A DNA stretch of 64,000 bases, from assembly GCA_027625915.1 (NCBI GenBank), contig JANTQA010000012.1, forward strand, positions 13,106,501 through 13,170,500. Reading direction: 5' to 3'. The position numbers and the translations under genes were made by a program. A model generated the notes under the pieces. That model was not told the origin of the DNA. It worked only from the letters and a program-made list of their open reading frames with translations, and ran no database searches. Each line of letters starts with the position of its first letter. The stretch's first letter is position 1. Shown here in pieces: positions 47,501 to 59,260 of this stretch. Source of the DNA: Anaeramoeba flamelloides (lineage: Eukaryota; Metamonada; Anaeramoebidae).

Positions 47501-48551
47501 ATTGTAAGGCTAGCTTCGTTGTAAGCTGATCCAATCATAAAATCCCCCGAGTTTGACGAGCCATCAATTTTACCGCCAGATCCAATTACCAAATGTGTTT
47601 CTATAGTCTTGTCTCCTGATTCATCTATCCTCAAAAGATCGTTGATCTGTATTGTGTGGTCTTTGCCTGATAAAGAACTATCATGGCCCAGCATAGTAAC
47701 TGAACCAATAGAAATATCATTGTTAATCTCTAAATTAGACATAATTAAATTTAATTGTCCATCATATGCCACGATAGCGGAATCTTTTATTACAAGAGCA
47801 GAACTTTGGATAGTAAATGATGAGTCCCAATTGCTGCATTCAAATAAAGAAGTTATTTCGATCTTGCATCGAAACACTTCTGAGACAGTGGTGTTAATAT
47901 GTAAAGTTCCCACAGCTAATTCATTAACTCCTGTAATCTGTCCATTTTCTTCCACTGTTAATTCCCCCATTTGCAGATTAGAGTCAACATTTAGTATATT
48001 TTTTAAATAAACATGGCCCGTACCAAAATTCAATGTACTAGAGGAGAGTAAACTTAAATCTAATTTTGCTTCAATATAAAAATCGTTTTCGATCAATGAA
48101 TCAATAGTGTTTGTTACACTAAGTTCGTAATCACTAATTCTACCATGAGTTACCTTTAAGTCCGAGACTATTGTGTCTTGTGTTAATGTCAACTCTCCTC
48201 CAAGGATTGCTATTTTCGATATTGGAGTGTGAGACAATATTACATTACAATAAAATTCATGCCAAACTGAAGTTCCAAACGATCCTCCTAGAATTTTAAT
48301 TTGTTTATTCTCTGCGCCTTTTAATTCTACATCATAGCTATATGTTTCGAAATAAGTAACAGAAAAATCTTCACCAGCATAAAGAGTTCCTCCTTCTATC
48401 GTGATCTTTGGATAAACGAAATCAGGAATGTAGTTATTTAATACGCCATTAAGTAGTATTTTGCTATAACCAGTACCTCCATAAATTTCCAAAGTACCAG
48501 ATTCAACCTTAATAGTATTATTACCAGCATCAAAACCTTCTCTTAAAGTGA
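38542..48551 (-). CDS. Giant GCC2/GCC3 (ephrin-receptor-like) multi-membrane surface protein
   Basis: An open frame of over 3,300 codons. Numbering from 48,492, residues 1-2430 are Ser/Thr/Asn/Ile-rich beta-strand repeats (for example SGTLEIYGG, LTITDQFKFENTIDINCEKL), suggesting a long extracellular beta-solenoid. A near-identical 314-aa tandem duplication lies at about 882-1507. An Asn-Ala/Asn-Val microsatellite run (near 2420) precedes Cys-rich GCC2/GCC3 repeats (about 2446-2715, for example CEKCNAGTFSNYTGASICADC). About nine membrane helices follow (about 2727-3117, from IWRLVLAGFALIIFASFLFV to NLTIVIILIIWIGIIILVSI), then a cytosolic tail of about 200 residues ending in Gly-Ser-Asp repeats. 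Such proteins are probable adhesion or receptor-like surface molecules; their ligands are unknown. No ATG begins the frame: it is coding-like back to about 48,551, where TTTTTCAAAAG could be a splice acceptor, so a short first exon with a signal peptide probably lies upstream. Confidence 0.85.
43971..45846 (-). repeat. Intragenic tandem duplication, 942-bp period (314 aa)
   Basis: Two adjacent units (about 43,971-44,912 and 44,913-45,846) inside the giant gene are nearly identical. For example CATATAGATTAATGGTATG occurs at 43,971 and 44,913, and TTGTTTGTTTCCAGTATCACC also recurs about 942 bases apart. The period is a multiple of three and both units stay open. Shared protein landmarks are STPISILDIATIDHCNEGTL and TSTVTNSDETSILTIETNSK. 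The low divergence suggests a recent duplication or ongoing gene conversion. Confidence 0.85.
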
Positions 48552-48671
48552 CTTTTGAAAAAGAATTTTTTTTTTTTTTTTTTTCAAATAATAATCAGAA
48601 AAAAGTACGGATTTTTAATTCTGTTTTAGAAATTATTATTCATTTTTCATTTTTCTTTTTTGGTTTATTGT

Positions 48672-48716
48672 TTATTGTTTTTTGTTTTTTGTTTTTTGTT
48701 TTTTGTTTTTTGTTTT
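48672..48716. repeat. Heptanucleotide microsatellite (GTTTTTT)n
   Basis: About six tandem copies of a GTTTTTT unit, flanked by the related TTTATTGTTTATTG. On the strand of the giant gene it reads AAAAAAC repeats, about 150 bases upstream of the first coding-like codon. It may lie in the leader or first intron. Confidence 0.7.
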
Positions 48717-49698
48717 GGAATGGTACACCATTTTATCAAGAATTCCTTCGATCATTAAGAAAAATAATGAACAAATTTTTGAGAATAAAGACAAATGTAA
48801 ATCCAGAAATCACATCTAAAAAAAAATTTCATTAAATAAGATCAATAAAAAAATCAAAATATTAAAAAACAGAGTTTACAAAAAAAATGAAAGTTTAGAA
48901 TTTAAAGGTTAAAATACTTTTTTGTAATCGATTTTTATCAACATTTCCCTACTTTATAAAATATCTTTTAGAATTATTTTTTGAATATTATTTAATTTTG
49001 GTTCTTGGAATTAAGTCAAGAATTTTTTGTGTCAAATACGAGACATTTTCTAAAATAACAAAAAAAAAAAACGAATTTTTTAATTCCATTTCAGAATAAG
49101 ATTTTATGACTGAAAAGAAACAAACGTGATCCCATCAGAACTGTCAAAAAACTGCTTAAGGAACCAATATTTAATAAAAAAAAAAAATTAAATCTTGCTG
49201 AGATCTTAATTTAAATTTTTTTTTTTTTTGTAATTTGTGTTTTTGTTTTATGAAATAGATGAGTTAACCTTCATCTAAACAATTTATTAAATTTGATTCG
49301 ATTTTTTGAAAATCCAAAATTCATATGTTTCCCATATAAAACTAGAAAAAGTAACCAATTATTTTTATTAACAATTAAGTTTATTCTTGAAAATAGCGTG
49401 AAATATTTTTCATTTTTATGTTGAAAAGTATTGGTTTTTATGAAAAAAAAAATTTTTTTTTTTGCTATTTTTTTTTCTTTATTAATATTTCAATTCAAAT
49501 CCCAGCTAATAAAACTAATACAGAGGTATAGGTGATGGAATAAATCTAAATTTGATTAAAGTTTATCAAAAATTTATCAATTAAAATTAGTTCTATTAAG
49601 CAAATTTTTTAAAAGTCTTTAAGGGATTTGCGTAACCATAGATTCGTTCATAATCAAAGTATGTTGTAATTGGGTGGAAATGATATTAGTGCTCCACT

Positions 49699-50068
49699 AG
49701 TGTAAATCTGAAATGTTGTAAAAAATAGAGTTTTTACAATTATAGAGAGAAATAAAGAGTTCTATATATTTATCCAAATTTTGGTAATTGTAATATATAA
49801 TATCTGATTATCTTAATAGACTAATAATAATTTTAATTAAAAAATCGTTTTGTAAATATCAATCTTTAAATTTTTAAAAAAAAAATTCATTTTTCGAATA
49901 AAGTATTGGTATTTATCAAAAGATTTTATATTGAAAATACCCGTGGGCTCAAAAATCAAAACTGAAGTTTCGTTTACTATTACAAAAATTTGGATAAATA
50001 TATAGAACTCTTTATTTCTCTCGACAATTGTAAAAAATCTATTGTTTACGACATTTCAGATTTACACT
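49699..50068. mobile_element. TIR element family I
   Basis: 370 bp with inverted arms of about 90 bases. The left arm starts AGTGTAAATCTGAAATGT and runs through GAGAGAAATAAAGAGTTCTA to ATTTATCCAAATTTT. The right arm mirrors this as AAAATTTGGATAAATATATA, TAGAACTCTTTATTTCTCTC and ACATTTCAGATTTACACT. The central 190 or so bases are unrelated AT-rich DNA. No ORF. MITE-like; no second copy seen here. Confidence 0.68.
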
Positions 50069-53000
50069 TGTATCTATGTCTCACATAGCTATCTAAAAAT
50101 CTATTAAAAAATATTATTGAAAAATAAATTCTACACTTTTTTTACTAATGGATCACAATTAAAAATTGTCATATTCGAAATTTGTTTTTTAATTCCTTTT
50201 ACAAATTTCAAAGATAGAAATACAAATAATAGTATTTTAGTATTTAATAATTCTTATTCAAAACTTTAAAAAAGAAAATATTTTTTTAATTTGTTAATTT
50301 CAATGATTAACTCAATAATTATCAATATAAAACCCCTTCAAAACTAATTAGCCTTGTTTACTTTTTATGAAGCTAGTTGTAATTTTCAATATATTTCCAA
50401 TATTTGCAAAAATAATTTGTCAAAATAGTGTCTGAGTTAATTATTTAATTTTTTAAAAAATTGAATTTTTGAGCAACTAATCTAAATTTCGCAACTAATC
50501 TAAATTTCACAACAAATTTAAGAAAGATATTTTGCAACTTTGGAGTATGAATATTGATAATTCAACTTTTAAATTTGTGGTAAAATGCAGATTTCTTTCT
50601 GAAATTCTTTTAAAGTTTACTAATACCATGGATGCTTTTTAATTGATGAGATCAGCAAATAGTACTTATTGTTACTAATCGAATTTTTTAAAGACATTTG
50701 AACTATGGCTCACTAATGTGATTAGCACTGAATAATAACATACTTTAATCTTATACTTCTCATTGGTAGATGCCAATTGCTTAAAGTTTTAAAAACATCC
50801 ATTTTCGAATTTTCAAAATATAAAAAAAAAGAATGGTAAATAAATATTTTTTAACAAATTGTTTGGTCTTATTCACAAGAATCGTTATAACATTTCAAAT
50901 CATTTTTAAAAATAAAAAAAAAATTATTATGAATTTTTATAAATAAATTATGTAATTCCCAAATCTCTTCAATAAAATTTTATTTGGAAAAATCCCATTT
51001 AAGATTAAAATACAAAGACAATTTATTTGTAAATTTTTGTAAATTATTCATAAAATTTAATGATTAAAAATATCCTTATTAGAATAATATAAATATTTTT
51101 CAATATTTTTCATAAAACTTGGGATTTTGGTTTCTCAAAAGAATTATCTCTGAAAAAAAAAAAAAAAAATCTTTACATTAATATTTATTACAAAAAATAC
51201 TATTAATGATGTAATAGTCATAAACAGTGTAAAATCTTTTCACGTTATCAGAAATAAAATCAATTTAAAAAGTTTTCTTTTTCAGAAAAAAAAAAATTAC
51301 GTATTGCTAAAAATAATTGTTCTTTTCTAGGTTTCTTAGTAGATTTTAATTTTTTGTAACTTCTAATATACAAAATTCGTAAGTAGAGAATACCACCAAT
51401 AACATATTTTAATATTTTGTCTTGTTTCTATGACAGAATAATCTCTTAAATTCAAAATATCTAAATCAAAAAGTACAAATATTTGTTCATTCTAAGGATC
51501 CCTGTCATTATAACAAATTATTTTAAAAATATATTCGTTAATGGATCTTTTCAAATTTATTTGTCACATCAACTATTTCTCAAAAATTTCATCAATTTTT
51601 ATCAATTTAATCCTAAAATACCGGAGAATAGTCAAATTAAAGGATTAATTATTTTTTTCAATTTTATGGTTTCAAAAAACAAACTTTGTGTTTTTTAATT
51701 TTATTTTAATGAGAATTCAACTTTCTAAAATAATTAATAAATATTGATATTTCAAATCAGTTTTATTATAGTCCAGTTACCATACAATTAATATTTGATA
51801 ATAAATATCTCAATCACTCTAATTTAGAAATGGTAATTAAAAAATAAAACCCCTTTCAATAATTACACTTCTTAAAACTTGTAAAAGGGGAGAGTTAGAA
51901 TGATTTCCAATTTAAATCCATTTTTCAATCTTAAAAATAATCTTTATTTTTTTAACATTAATTTCCAATCTGCGAATGAAAAATTTTACAAATTTATTTC
52001 AAAATTCAATCAGGTTATGAAAAATTTTACTTCAAAAAATTCAATTTTCAAAATTAAAAAAAAATGTCACCTAATATAAGATCGTTTGAAGTATGTTTGA
52101 AAAAAATTTTTTTATATAAAATAAAAATGTAATATTTTTGGTTTTAGAGAAACTTCTTTTCTAAATTATTGATATTCTAATTAAATAATTACTGTGTTAA
52201 CCGATTTTGGAATGAGCCAATGATTAAATTTTAAGAATTGTGGTATTCAATTAAATTTCAATCAATATTTACCTCATTCAGTTACTATATTGAAAAATTA
52301 AGGATTCTATTTGGATTTTTTTTTTTTTTTTTTTTTTTTGTTTTTTTATTTTTTTCATCTGTTTTTAAGAAAAGAAATCAAAAGTAAATTTATTAAATTT
52401 TCTTTTGGGTTCTTAAATTAAAGAATAGTAATAATAAAGGAGTAAGCCAGTGATCCACTTTTACACGAAAACTGAACATTTTTTTTTTTTTTATTTTTGA
52501 ATTTCAAAAAATTTTACAAAACAAAAGGTTTTTCCAAATTCTTTAAAACAAAAAAAAGCCAAAGCTGTAATAATCTTCTGAATATGAATGACCAAATTTT
52601 TTATTTTTTCGAATAAAAAAGGAGAAATGAATTAAAAGACATGAATAATCATAAAGAATATTTTCCACATTCAAAATAAAAATAAAACCCAGTCTGTAGA
52701 AATTAATAGGTTGTGGTTTCTTATATTTATCTTATTATATCCAACAATAAATAAAATAAAGTTATGTAGATATCTTTCAAATGGTAAAGAAATTGTAACT
52801 TTTCTTTTTCTTGCAAAAAAATGTTTATTTTTACAAAATTCAAAATTTTAAATTTGTTTTCGAAAAGTTTAATTGTAATTACAATTCTGAACGAATATAA
52901 AAAAGAAATATTACTTACCATTTTCCCTTGTAATTGTTAAAAGTGTTTCTTTCATTAGTGTAAAATTGCCAATTGTGCTTGTACCAACACCAAACTAAAA

Positions 53001-53357
53001 ATTTATAATCATTAAGATAAAAATGTAACGGTGATAAAATAATAATAACAATAAATTATATGTGTGTATTTTTGATCGACTAAAAGGGGAAAAGAAAAAA
53101 AATTAACGGGGGAATAAATATAATAGTAAAAAATGGTATAATAAACTAAAATTCAAAATTTTATACACAGTTAAAATGGTTAAAGCAATCACAATAATAC
53201 AATTTGCTGAAAATTGGAAATAATTTTGAGTTTTTGAAAAATATGAAAATCATTTTTTCATCTTTTAGTATTTTATTTTAATTTGTTTTTTTAAATTAAG
53301 TAAACTTGTTTCATTTGATCAAAATATTTTTTTAATTGATTGATATTATATTAAAGT

Positions 53358-53610
53358 TTGAGCTTTTCAAAATAGAAGAACTCAAATAAAATTAGTTTAT
53401 AGTATCAAATCATTTGACCGATCAATAATTGTTGGTGGAATTGTTACAAATATATCAATACAATTTTTTAAGGGGCTCAAGATAAAATTAAATCTATCAA
53501 CAAATTCATTTAAACCAGAAAATTCCAGGTATCTCACCACAATTATTTTAAACCTCTTTATTTCTTCCCACTCTTCATTTTTTTCTGTCTATCATTTTTT
53601 CCCTACTTAT
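53358..53610 (+). other. Coding-like open frame without ATG
   Basis: An 83-codon frame bounded by stops. It contains SFDRSIIVGGIVTNISIQFF and KGLKIKLNLSTNSFKPENS, followed by a GTATCT that could be a splice donor. The composition of the first 60 codons is more protein-like than the surrounding DNA. No family is recognised. It could be an internal exon of an unseen spliced gene or a decayed remnant. Confidence 0.25.
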
Positions 53611-54729
53611 TAATTTTTTTTTTCTTTCTTTTCTTTTTTTTTTTTAGAAAACTAAATTAAGATTTAAATGCTTTTGATGACTCTATATATTTTAGATACT
53701 CTTTGAATCAGAAGTCTCAAATTTGGTAACTTCAAAATTCTCTCTTTAACAGATTAGATGAAGTTTTATCTAACCCTTAACAATAAATCCAATGCTCTAT
53801 TTTTTTGTTTTGCCAATCTTCAAAATTTTTAACACGCCGATAATTTATTGGTATTAATAATTTTTTATTTTTTGTTTTGTGGATATTGTAATTTATAAAC
53901 AATTATTAACATTCCAATTAATGAATGGATCTAATTTGGTATTTCTTCTAAAATTGATTAAATAAGATTTTTTTTTTTTTCAAAAATTGAATTTTGGTGT
54001 ATTAAAAATTTTGAATTGTAGTATAGTTCTATTCCTTTTCAAATCAATAATTAATAAACTGGATACTATCATTTCGTAAACTTTTTAATTATATTTAAAT
54101 TTACAAAAAAGGTAATGGTGGTTTATCTGAGATAATTTTTTTTTTTGTTTTTTTTTTTTGGTTCGTTGTGGGAAAGGAAATTTTTTAATAATCTTTATTA
54201 AAATAAATTAAAATCAATAGTATTGAATTCATTTTTATCACAGTTACAGGTTTTCGTTATTTTTATTATTTCTGTTAGCAATGAAAAATGTGTTGAACTG
54301 TTTTTTCTATTTCAATTTTTTTCCGAAATAACAACGGACGATAATTAATTTTTACGATTTTTAATTCAGCAGTAGAATTTGAAGAAAGCAATATTATTCT
54401 TTACTTATTGTTTATTGTGGATTTTTTGGATAATTTAATGAGTAGACCTTCTCGGAAAATAAATACGTCTTATAATGTTAAACTAATCGCATCTTTGCAA
54501 AAACACGTGGGTTATTTTAACAACAATATAGAAAAAATGAAGCAAAAAAAAAATAATGTTTTTCGAAAATTATTTCACTTCAAATAATACAGCTGTTTTT
54601 TTGTTTATTAAATAAAATTCCACAACGTTACTCTTAAGAAATATGATTTTGAAGAAAAGTTAATTTTAATTTGTTATTGGTGGAACAAGATCTGTTTCTA
54701 ATTGAAATTTTTATTATAAACTCTTTTTC

Positions 54730-54920
54730 AAATAAAAGGGCACAAAAAATTTCAAGAATTATTCATAAATGAATCAAATTAATTATAGTATCATTCTAAA
54801 ATATAAGAAACGCTTTAAAACATAAAAAAACACTCAACTGGATCTTTAAAACTCATTAAAAACAAAACAATAAAAAAATTAAAATTCAATATTTTAAAAA
54901 TTGGTGTGCCCTTTTATTTG
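54730..54920. repeat. Inverted pair CAAATAAAAGGGCACA / TGTGCCCTTTTATTTG
   Basis: CAAATAAAAGGGCACA near 54,730 and its inverse TGTGCCCTTTTATTTG near 54,904 enclose about 160 bases. A third, related copy AGGTGTGCCCTTTTGTTTG sits at about 55,391 in the same orientation as the second. The ORF at 54,914-55,171 lies between the second and third. The motif may be a transposon end. Confidence 0.4.
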
Positions 54921-55171
54921 AAATGAGAAATCTCGTTTTGTAAATTGTAATGAAAAAAATTATAAAACCCAATAAAAACCTTTGAACAAGGCGAATTGGG
55001 AAAAAGTTCTCTACATTTTATTGATAATTCTTTACACGTCAAACTTTTGTTCTTTAAAGTCTCATTTTCAATATAAAGCCACAATTCATCTGGTATTTTG
55101 TTGGAATGTTTTTTCTTTATTTCTCTTTTCTTTGTTCCAGGCATCAATCCAATAATGGTCTTTCTTAATTC
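54914..55171 (-). CDS. Possible transposase-like fragment or orphan exon
   Basis: A frame of 77-85 codons with LRKTIIGLMPGTKKREIKKK and NKIPDELWLYIENETL, then KNKSLTCKELSIKCRELFPN. The basic N-part and the IPDELW..I..E....KSLT..EL pattern resemble helix-turn-helix DNA-binding ends of Tc1/IS630-type transposases. A splice-like AAATAG precedes the first codon at 55,171. It is bounded by copies of the GTGTGCCCTTTT motif, which could be element ends. Only the N-terminal part would be present and no DDE domain is seen. An unrelated host exon is equally possible. Confidence 0.3.
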   Translation of the reverse strand, partial: ELRKTIIGLMPGTKKREIKKKHSNKIPDELWLYIENETLKNKSLTCKELSIKCRELFPNSPCSKVFIGFYNFFHYNLQNEISHFK

Positions 55172-55430
55172 CTATTTCTATCTTGATTCGAAATCAAACT
55201 TAAACTGTTTCCATTTATACACTGGTAGATTATTTCCAAATTGGTTTCTTCTTATCTTGCTTTTTCATTTTCCAACTGTTCAATTCCAAAAATAAAAAAA
55301 GCAAAAAATGAAAAAATGAATAATTAAAATGAAAATCACCAATAAGTAATTATCTTATTAACAATCAAAGTCGATGGTATTGACGATTTGAGAGGTGTGC
55401 CCTTTTGTTTGAAAAATAGTTTAGTAGGGA

Positions 55431-55910
55431 AAAAAATAACGGACATGAAAATAATACAGGACAAGATTTTTAATTGTGAAGATTAGGAAAATTTTTGTGT
55501 AATTTCATTTATTTTCAATCAAATCCATATTATAAATAACCTAATTTTTTCATGAGATTAGTAATAAACCTACCTAAAGTTCATCAAAGCAAGGTGTATC
55601 TAGAATACTCAAATAATTGTTTGATAGCTTAAGTAGATCAACTTTTTTTGAAAAACAGTAGAGTTTTATAGAGGTTTACTAAAGTTTGGAAAATGATAAT
55701 TTTTATTCTTGGTTTTTGATTGATTGGGTGGTGTTTTGAACAAGTGTACTTTCATTAATCATGATTCTAATAAGTGGGTGGGTTATAATTTAAAAAGTTT
55801 GATTCTTAAAAAAAGGATTTGATTGTAAATAAATGAAATTACACAAAAATTTTCCTAATATTCACAATTAAAATCTTGTCTGGTATTATTTTCATGTCCG
55901 GTATTTTTTT
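55431..55910 (+). mobile_element. TIR element family C, copy 3 (best preserved)
   Basis: 480 bp. Each end carries two nested motifs. The left end is GGACATGAAAATAATACAGG then ACAAGATTTTTAATTGTGAA; the right end is the inverse, TTCACAATTAAAATCTTGTC then TATTTTCATGTCCGGTATT. Inverted arms extend to about 90 bases (TGTGTAATTTCATTTATTT on the left). The paired (C)CGGACA motifs 20 bases apart look like a duplicated transposase-binding site. No ORF. Confidence 0.72.
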
Positions 55911-56002
55911 CACTACTTTATTTATTTATGAAAAAAATATTTTTTATTAAATAATCAGGACAAAAATAAAAGTTCAAAGAAAAAAAACTATTATTTAAAT
56001 AG

Positions 56003-57292
56003 TAGAGGTTTTGATGATAACTTGTATTATCACGATATTAACAATAAAATCGCGATAGTATAAAAAATTGCGATTAGTCTACTTTATTGCGAAAAATCAT
56101 AAAATCGTGATAAAATAAATCTTGCGATATAGAAAATTATTTTTTTGAAATCAACTTACAAAAAATCCCTTAAATTTTACAAAACCTTGAAACTTTTACA
56201 ACTCTTTCCGGCTTTAAAAATGATTAGAAAGTGTTTGTAAGGGTTGTGAAGTGGCTCAAAGTGTTTGGAATGTATGAAAGACACTAAGCTTTAGTAAAGG
56301 CTTTGGGTTTTTTGTTTGTAGTTGAAAAAAAAAGTTTTCAATTCATTTTTTTTTTTTTAACAAAATTAAAAATCTCAAACAAATTTTATGACAAACTAAT
56401 AATTATACATTTCAACAATACACTTGAATATAAAATAGATCTGTGTTTTTTTAAAATGGAGTTGTTACCTTCACAATTTTAAATAACCAAAAAGAATAAC
56501 CAAAAAGAAGAAAGAGTAATTTTCCTTCTTATTGGTGATCGATCAATAAAAAAACCTTTAAACTCTAGTTGTGTTTCCTGTCCAATCCAAAGATCTGAGA
56601 AGAAGAAGAAGAAGAAGAATATGAAACAGAAAACAATTGCATTAAAAGAATCTTAATAATTGGTGATCACTGATTAGGTTGTTGTGAAAGCTTTTGAAAA
56701 TTTATCCAACTCCTTTTTAGCTTTCGGAGAATATTGAAAATGTTTTTTAACCCCAAGAACGCCTTCTTTAAAGAACAGGTGAAGGGTTGGTTGTTTTAGA
56801 AGCTAATTATTCAAGGCAATTTACAACACAATGATTGGCTGAGAAAATTATTTATTTATCTTTAGTTCTTACTGTTGTTGATTTAAAAGAATCGATCGAT
56901 AGGTTTGTCAACCAAATCAAATGAGAAAGCAATAAAACTCTTTGATCTGATCCTTGATTGAATCAAGTATCTTTTTTGTTCGTTTTTTCAAAGAATAACT
57001 TTTAATCACATAATCTATTTTTTGATCAAAAAAAATTTCTTTGTAAAAATATTGCTGGCCCAACCTAAAACTCATCAACTAAAATATCGCGATTGCTTTT
57101 TAATCGCCATATTTTGATATTTATCACGATTTTATAATAATTATCACGATTTTATAGAATATCACGATTTTTTAATAATTATCGCGATTTGTTATATCAC
57201 CGAGATTTTCCAAAATATTGTGATTTGATAAAAAATTATCGCGATTTTAGTAACTTTATCATGAATTAAGCATGATATCATCAAAACCTCTA
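56003..57292. mobile_element. TIR element family G with ATCGCGAT/ATCACGAT end arrays
   Basis: 1,290 bp between TAGAGGTTTTGATGATA (56,003-56,019) and its exact inverse TATCATCAAAACCTCTA (57,276-57,292). Both flanks can be read as TA next to GAGGTTTTG, fitting a TA target duplication as in Tc1/mariner elements. Within about 150 bases of the left end and 210 of the right end are many copies of AATCGCGAT, AATCGTGATA and ATCACGATTTT, themselves partly palindromic. The middle (56,180-57,060) is ordinary AT-rich DNA with a GAAGAAGAAGAAG run and no long ORF. It is non-autonomous. Confidence 0.7.
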
Positions 57293-58052
57293 AAGTGTTA
57301 TTTTTTTACTTTCCTGGAAATTTCAACACATTGGCTCCATTTATTGGGTCAACCTCGATTTTTTTTGTCAATTCTTTAATAATGAACCAATTTTGATAAA
57401 ATTCTATATTTGGTTTTATTCAAATACGACTAGAATTATAAGAAGAAAAATGCAAGATCTATCAATTCTTCAAAATATTATATAAAGGGGTTTTATTGAA
57501 AAAATAATCCCATTCAACAATCTCAAAAAATATCCAATAATAAGTATTCTTAGATATCTGAAATAATTCTTTTTTAAATAGTAATTCAATTTCATCGAGG
57601 TAGAATTCAATTTGAGTATTTGATTTAACTCTATTTCAATTTTAAAATTTATTTGTCAAATTAAAAACTTTTTAAAAATCAAAAGTAATTTTTGACAAAT
57701 AAAAAAATCCAAAGAAACAAAATTTTCAAAGAGATAAAATAAAAATGATCTTCAAAACTCACACCCAACAACAACTATAACAACACACCTCTTTAAATCA
57801 TGCTTTAGCTTTGATATATTTCGAAGATAAGAGGAATTATTACCTAATGAAGAAATACTAAAAATTGAAAATTGCAGAACAACATTTTGAGGTTAAAAAA
57901 AACTTTCCATACTTTAGTGATCAGAACTTTAAAGAGAAGAAACTCACACAACCATTCCTTTCTTTATAAAAATAACAAATTAATTCCAAATAGAGGAAAA
58001 ATAAACCACAAATTTTTAATCGAGGTCGTTTCATTGAGTTAGTTGTTTGGTG
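57293..58052. other. AT-rich spacer
   Basis: About 760 bases between two mobile elements. I see no gene, RNA or clear repeat in it. Confidence 0.5.
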
Positions 58053-59260
58053 TTTAAGGGGGTAAGTACATTTTTCATTTTTTGAGTGCTACCATTTATG
58101 TGAAACTGAATTATTCAAATCATTTCTTTCGTCAAATACATTGATATTTCCATAAATACTAGAGTGGAATATATTCTAGTAATAGATATTTTCATACCAA
58201 CTCAAAAACGTAAATCAAAAAAATGAAAAAATTGATCAAAAAAAAATAAATAAAAATCATTTATTACTTGAACTTATCTATAACATTTTACACAATTACT
58301 TATTCTTTATTTGGTTTTATTTTTAATTCTTTATGAAAAAATTTTAATTGGAAAATTTTTGATAAACAAATTACTGTTTATTTCGAAAGAATTTCCAAAA
58401 TGAATTTAAAAATCCTATTTTCATTTATGTCATCTAATTCTGGTTTTAGTTCAGAAAATCAGAGATTTTTTTAATTCTTCTTGAGAACGAGGGTTTATTG
58501 GACAAATTCGTTTGATTTTATAATTATTTATTTTCCATTAAAATGAGAACTCAAAAAAATTCTGAATCTGATTGAAATTTGTTATTGAATTTCTGAATTA
58601 TTTTGATTTGAATCTTTTGTAACTGTTTTTTGATTCCAAGAATTCAACCCCTTTATTATAATTTTTGAAATAGTATTCCTCGTTTTGGCTTGGTTTGAGA
58701 AAAATATTTTAAAATTGAATTTTGAAAGCAAATTTGTCACCAAAGGTTTTTTAAAATAATAATAAATAGTAATGGGGCGAGAAATTCAAAGAAAAAAATA
58801 GTTTTTATTCAAGCAAACTAAGAAGATAAAGAAAACCAATCTTCAAAAATAGGCTTTTATCGATTTTTTTTTTTTTCATTCTTGATTTCAACAAATTTAT
58901 TTGGAATGGTGATCTTTTGTGTTTGGTCTTCTAAAAGAAAATATTTGTTTCAAATACACACCTTTTCAGGTATATTTTGTTGGTTTACTGTTTGGTTAAT
59001 TTCGATCATTGGTATAAACACATTTCTAGATCCAAAACTTTATTTAATAAAACCAAAAATTGAATCAAAAAAAAAGTTCAAAAAATTGAAAAAATTAAGA
59101 TTCAAACTCTGAATTACTTTGATTCCATTCACGAATAGACTAGTGGATGGTGTTTTGGATTCATAGTTTCAATATTTGGTTACACTCAAAAAATATTTTT
59201 TCAGTAATGTTAACACAATTAAAAATTTTCAAAGTGGTAAAATGTACTTACTTCCTTAAA
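58053..59260 (+). mobile_element. TIR element family B, copy 3 (best ends)
   Basis: 1,208 bp from TTTAAGGGGGTAAGTACATTT to AAAATGTACTTACTTCCTTAA, inverted at the two ends over about 22 bases. The next bases inward are also inverted (GAGTG / CACTC around an A/T run). It is collinear with copy 2 in the RACK1 intron, about 80 percent similar by eye, with many small indels. No conserved ORF. It is a non-autonomous DNA element; the superfamily is not assignable from the ends alone. Confidence 0.7.

Larger units (their letters stand above)
48552..54913. other. Long gene-poor region
   Basis: About 6.4 kb. The first 170 bases contain a GTTTTTT microsatellite and probably the upstream exon of the giant gene. 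A 370-bp TIR element (family I) lies at 49,699-50,068. A coding-like frame without ATG occurs at 53,358-53,610. Otherwise there are A/T runs and chance frames only, for example a T run at 52,320-52,340. Confidence 0.4.
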
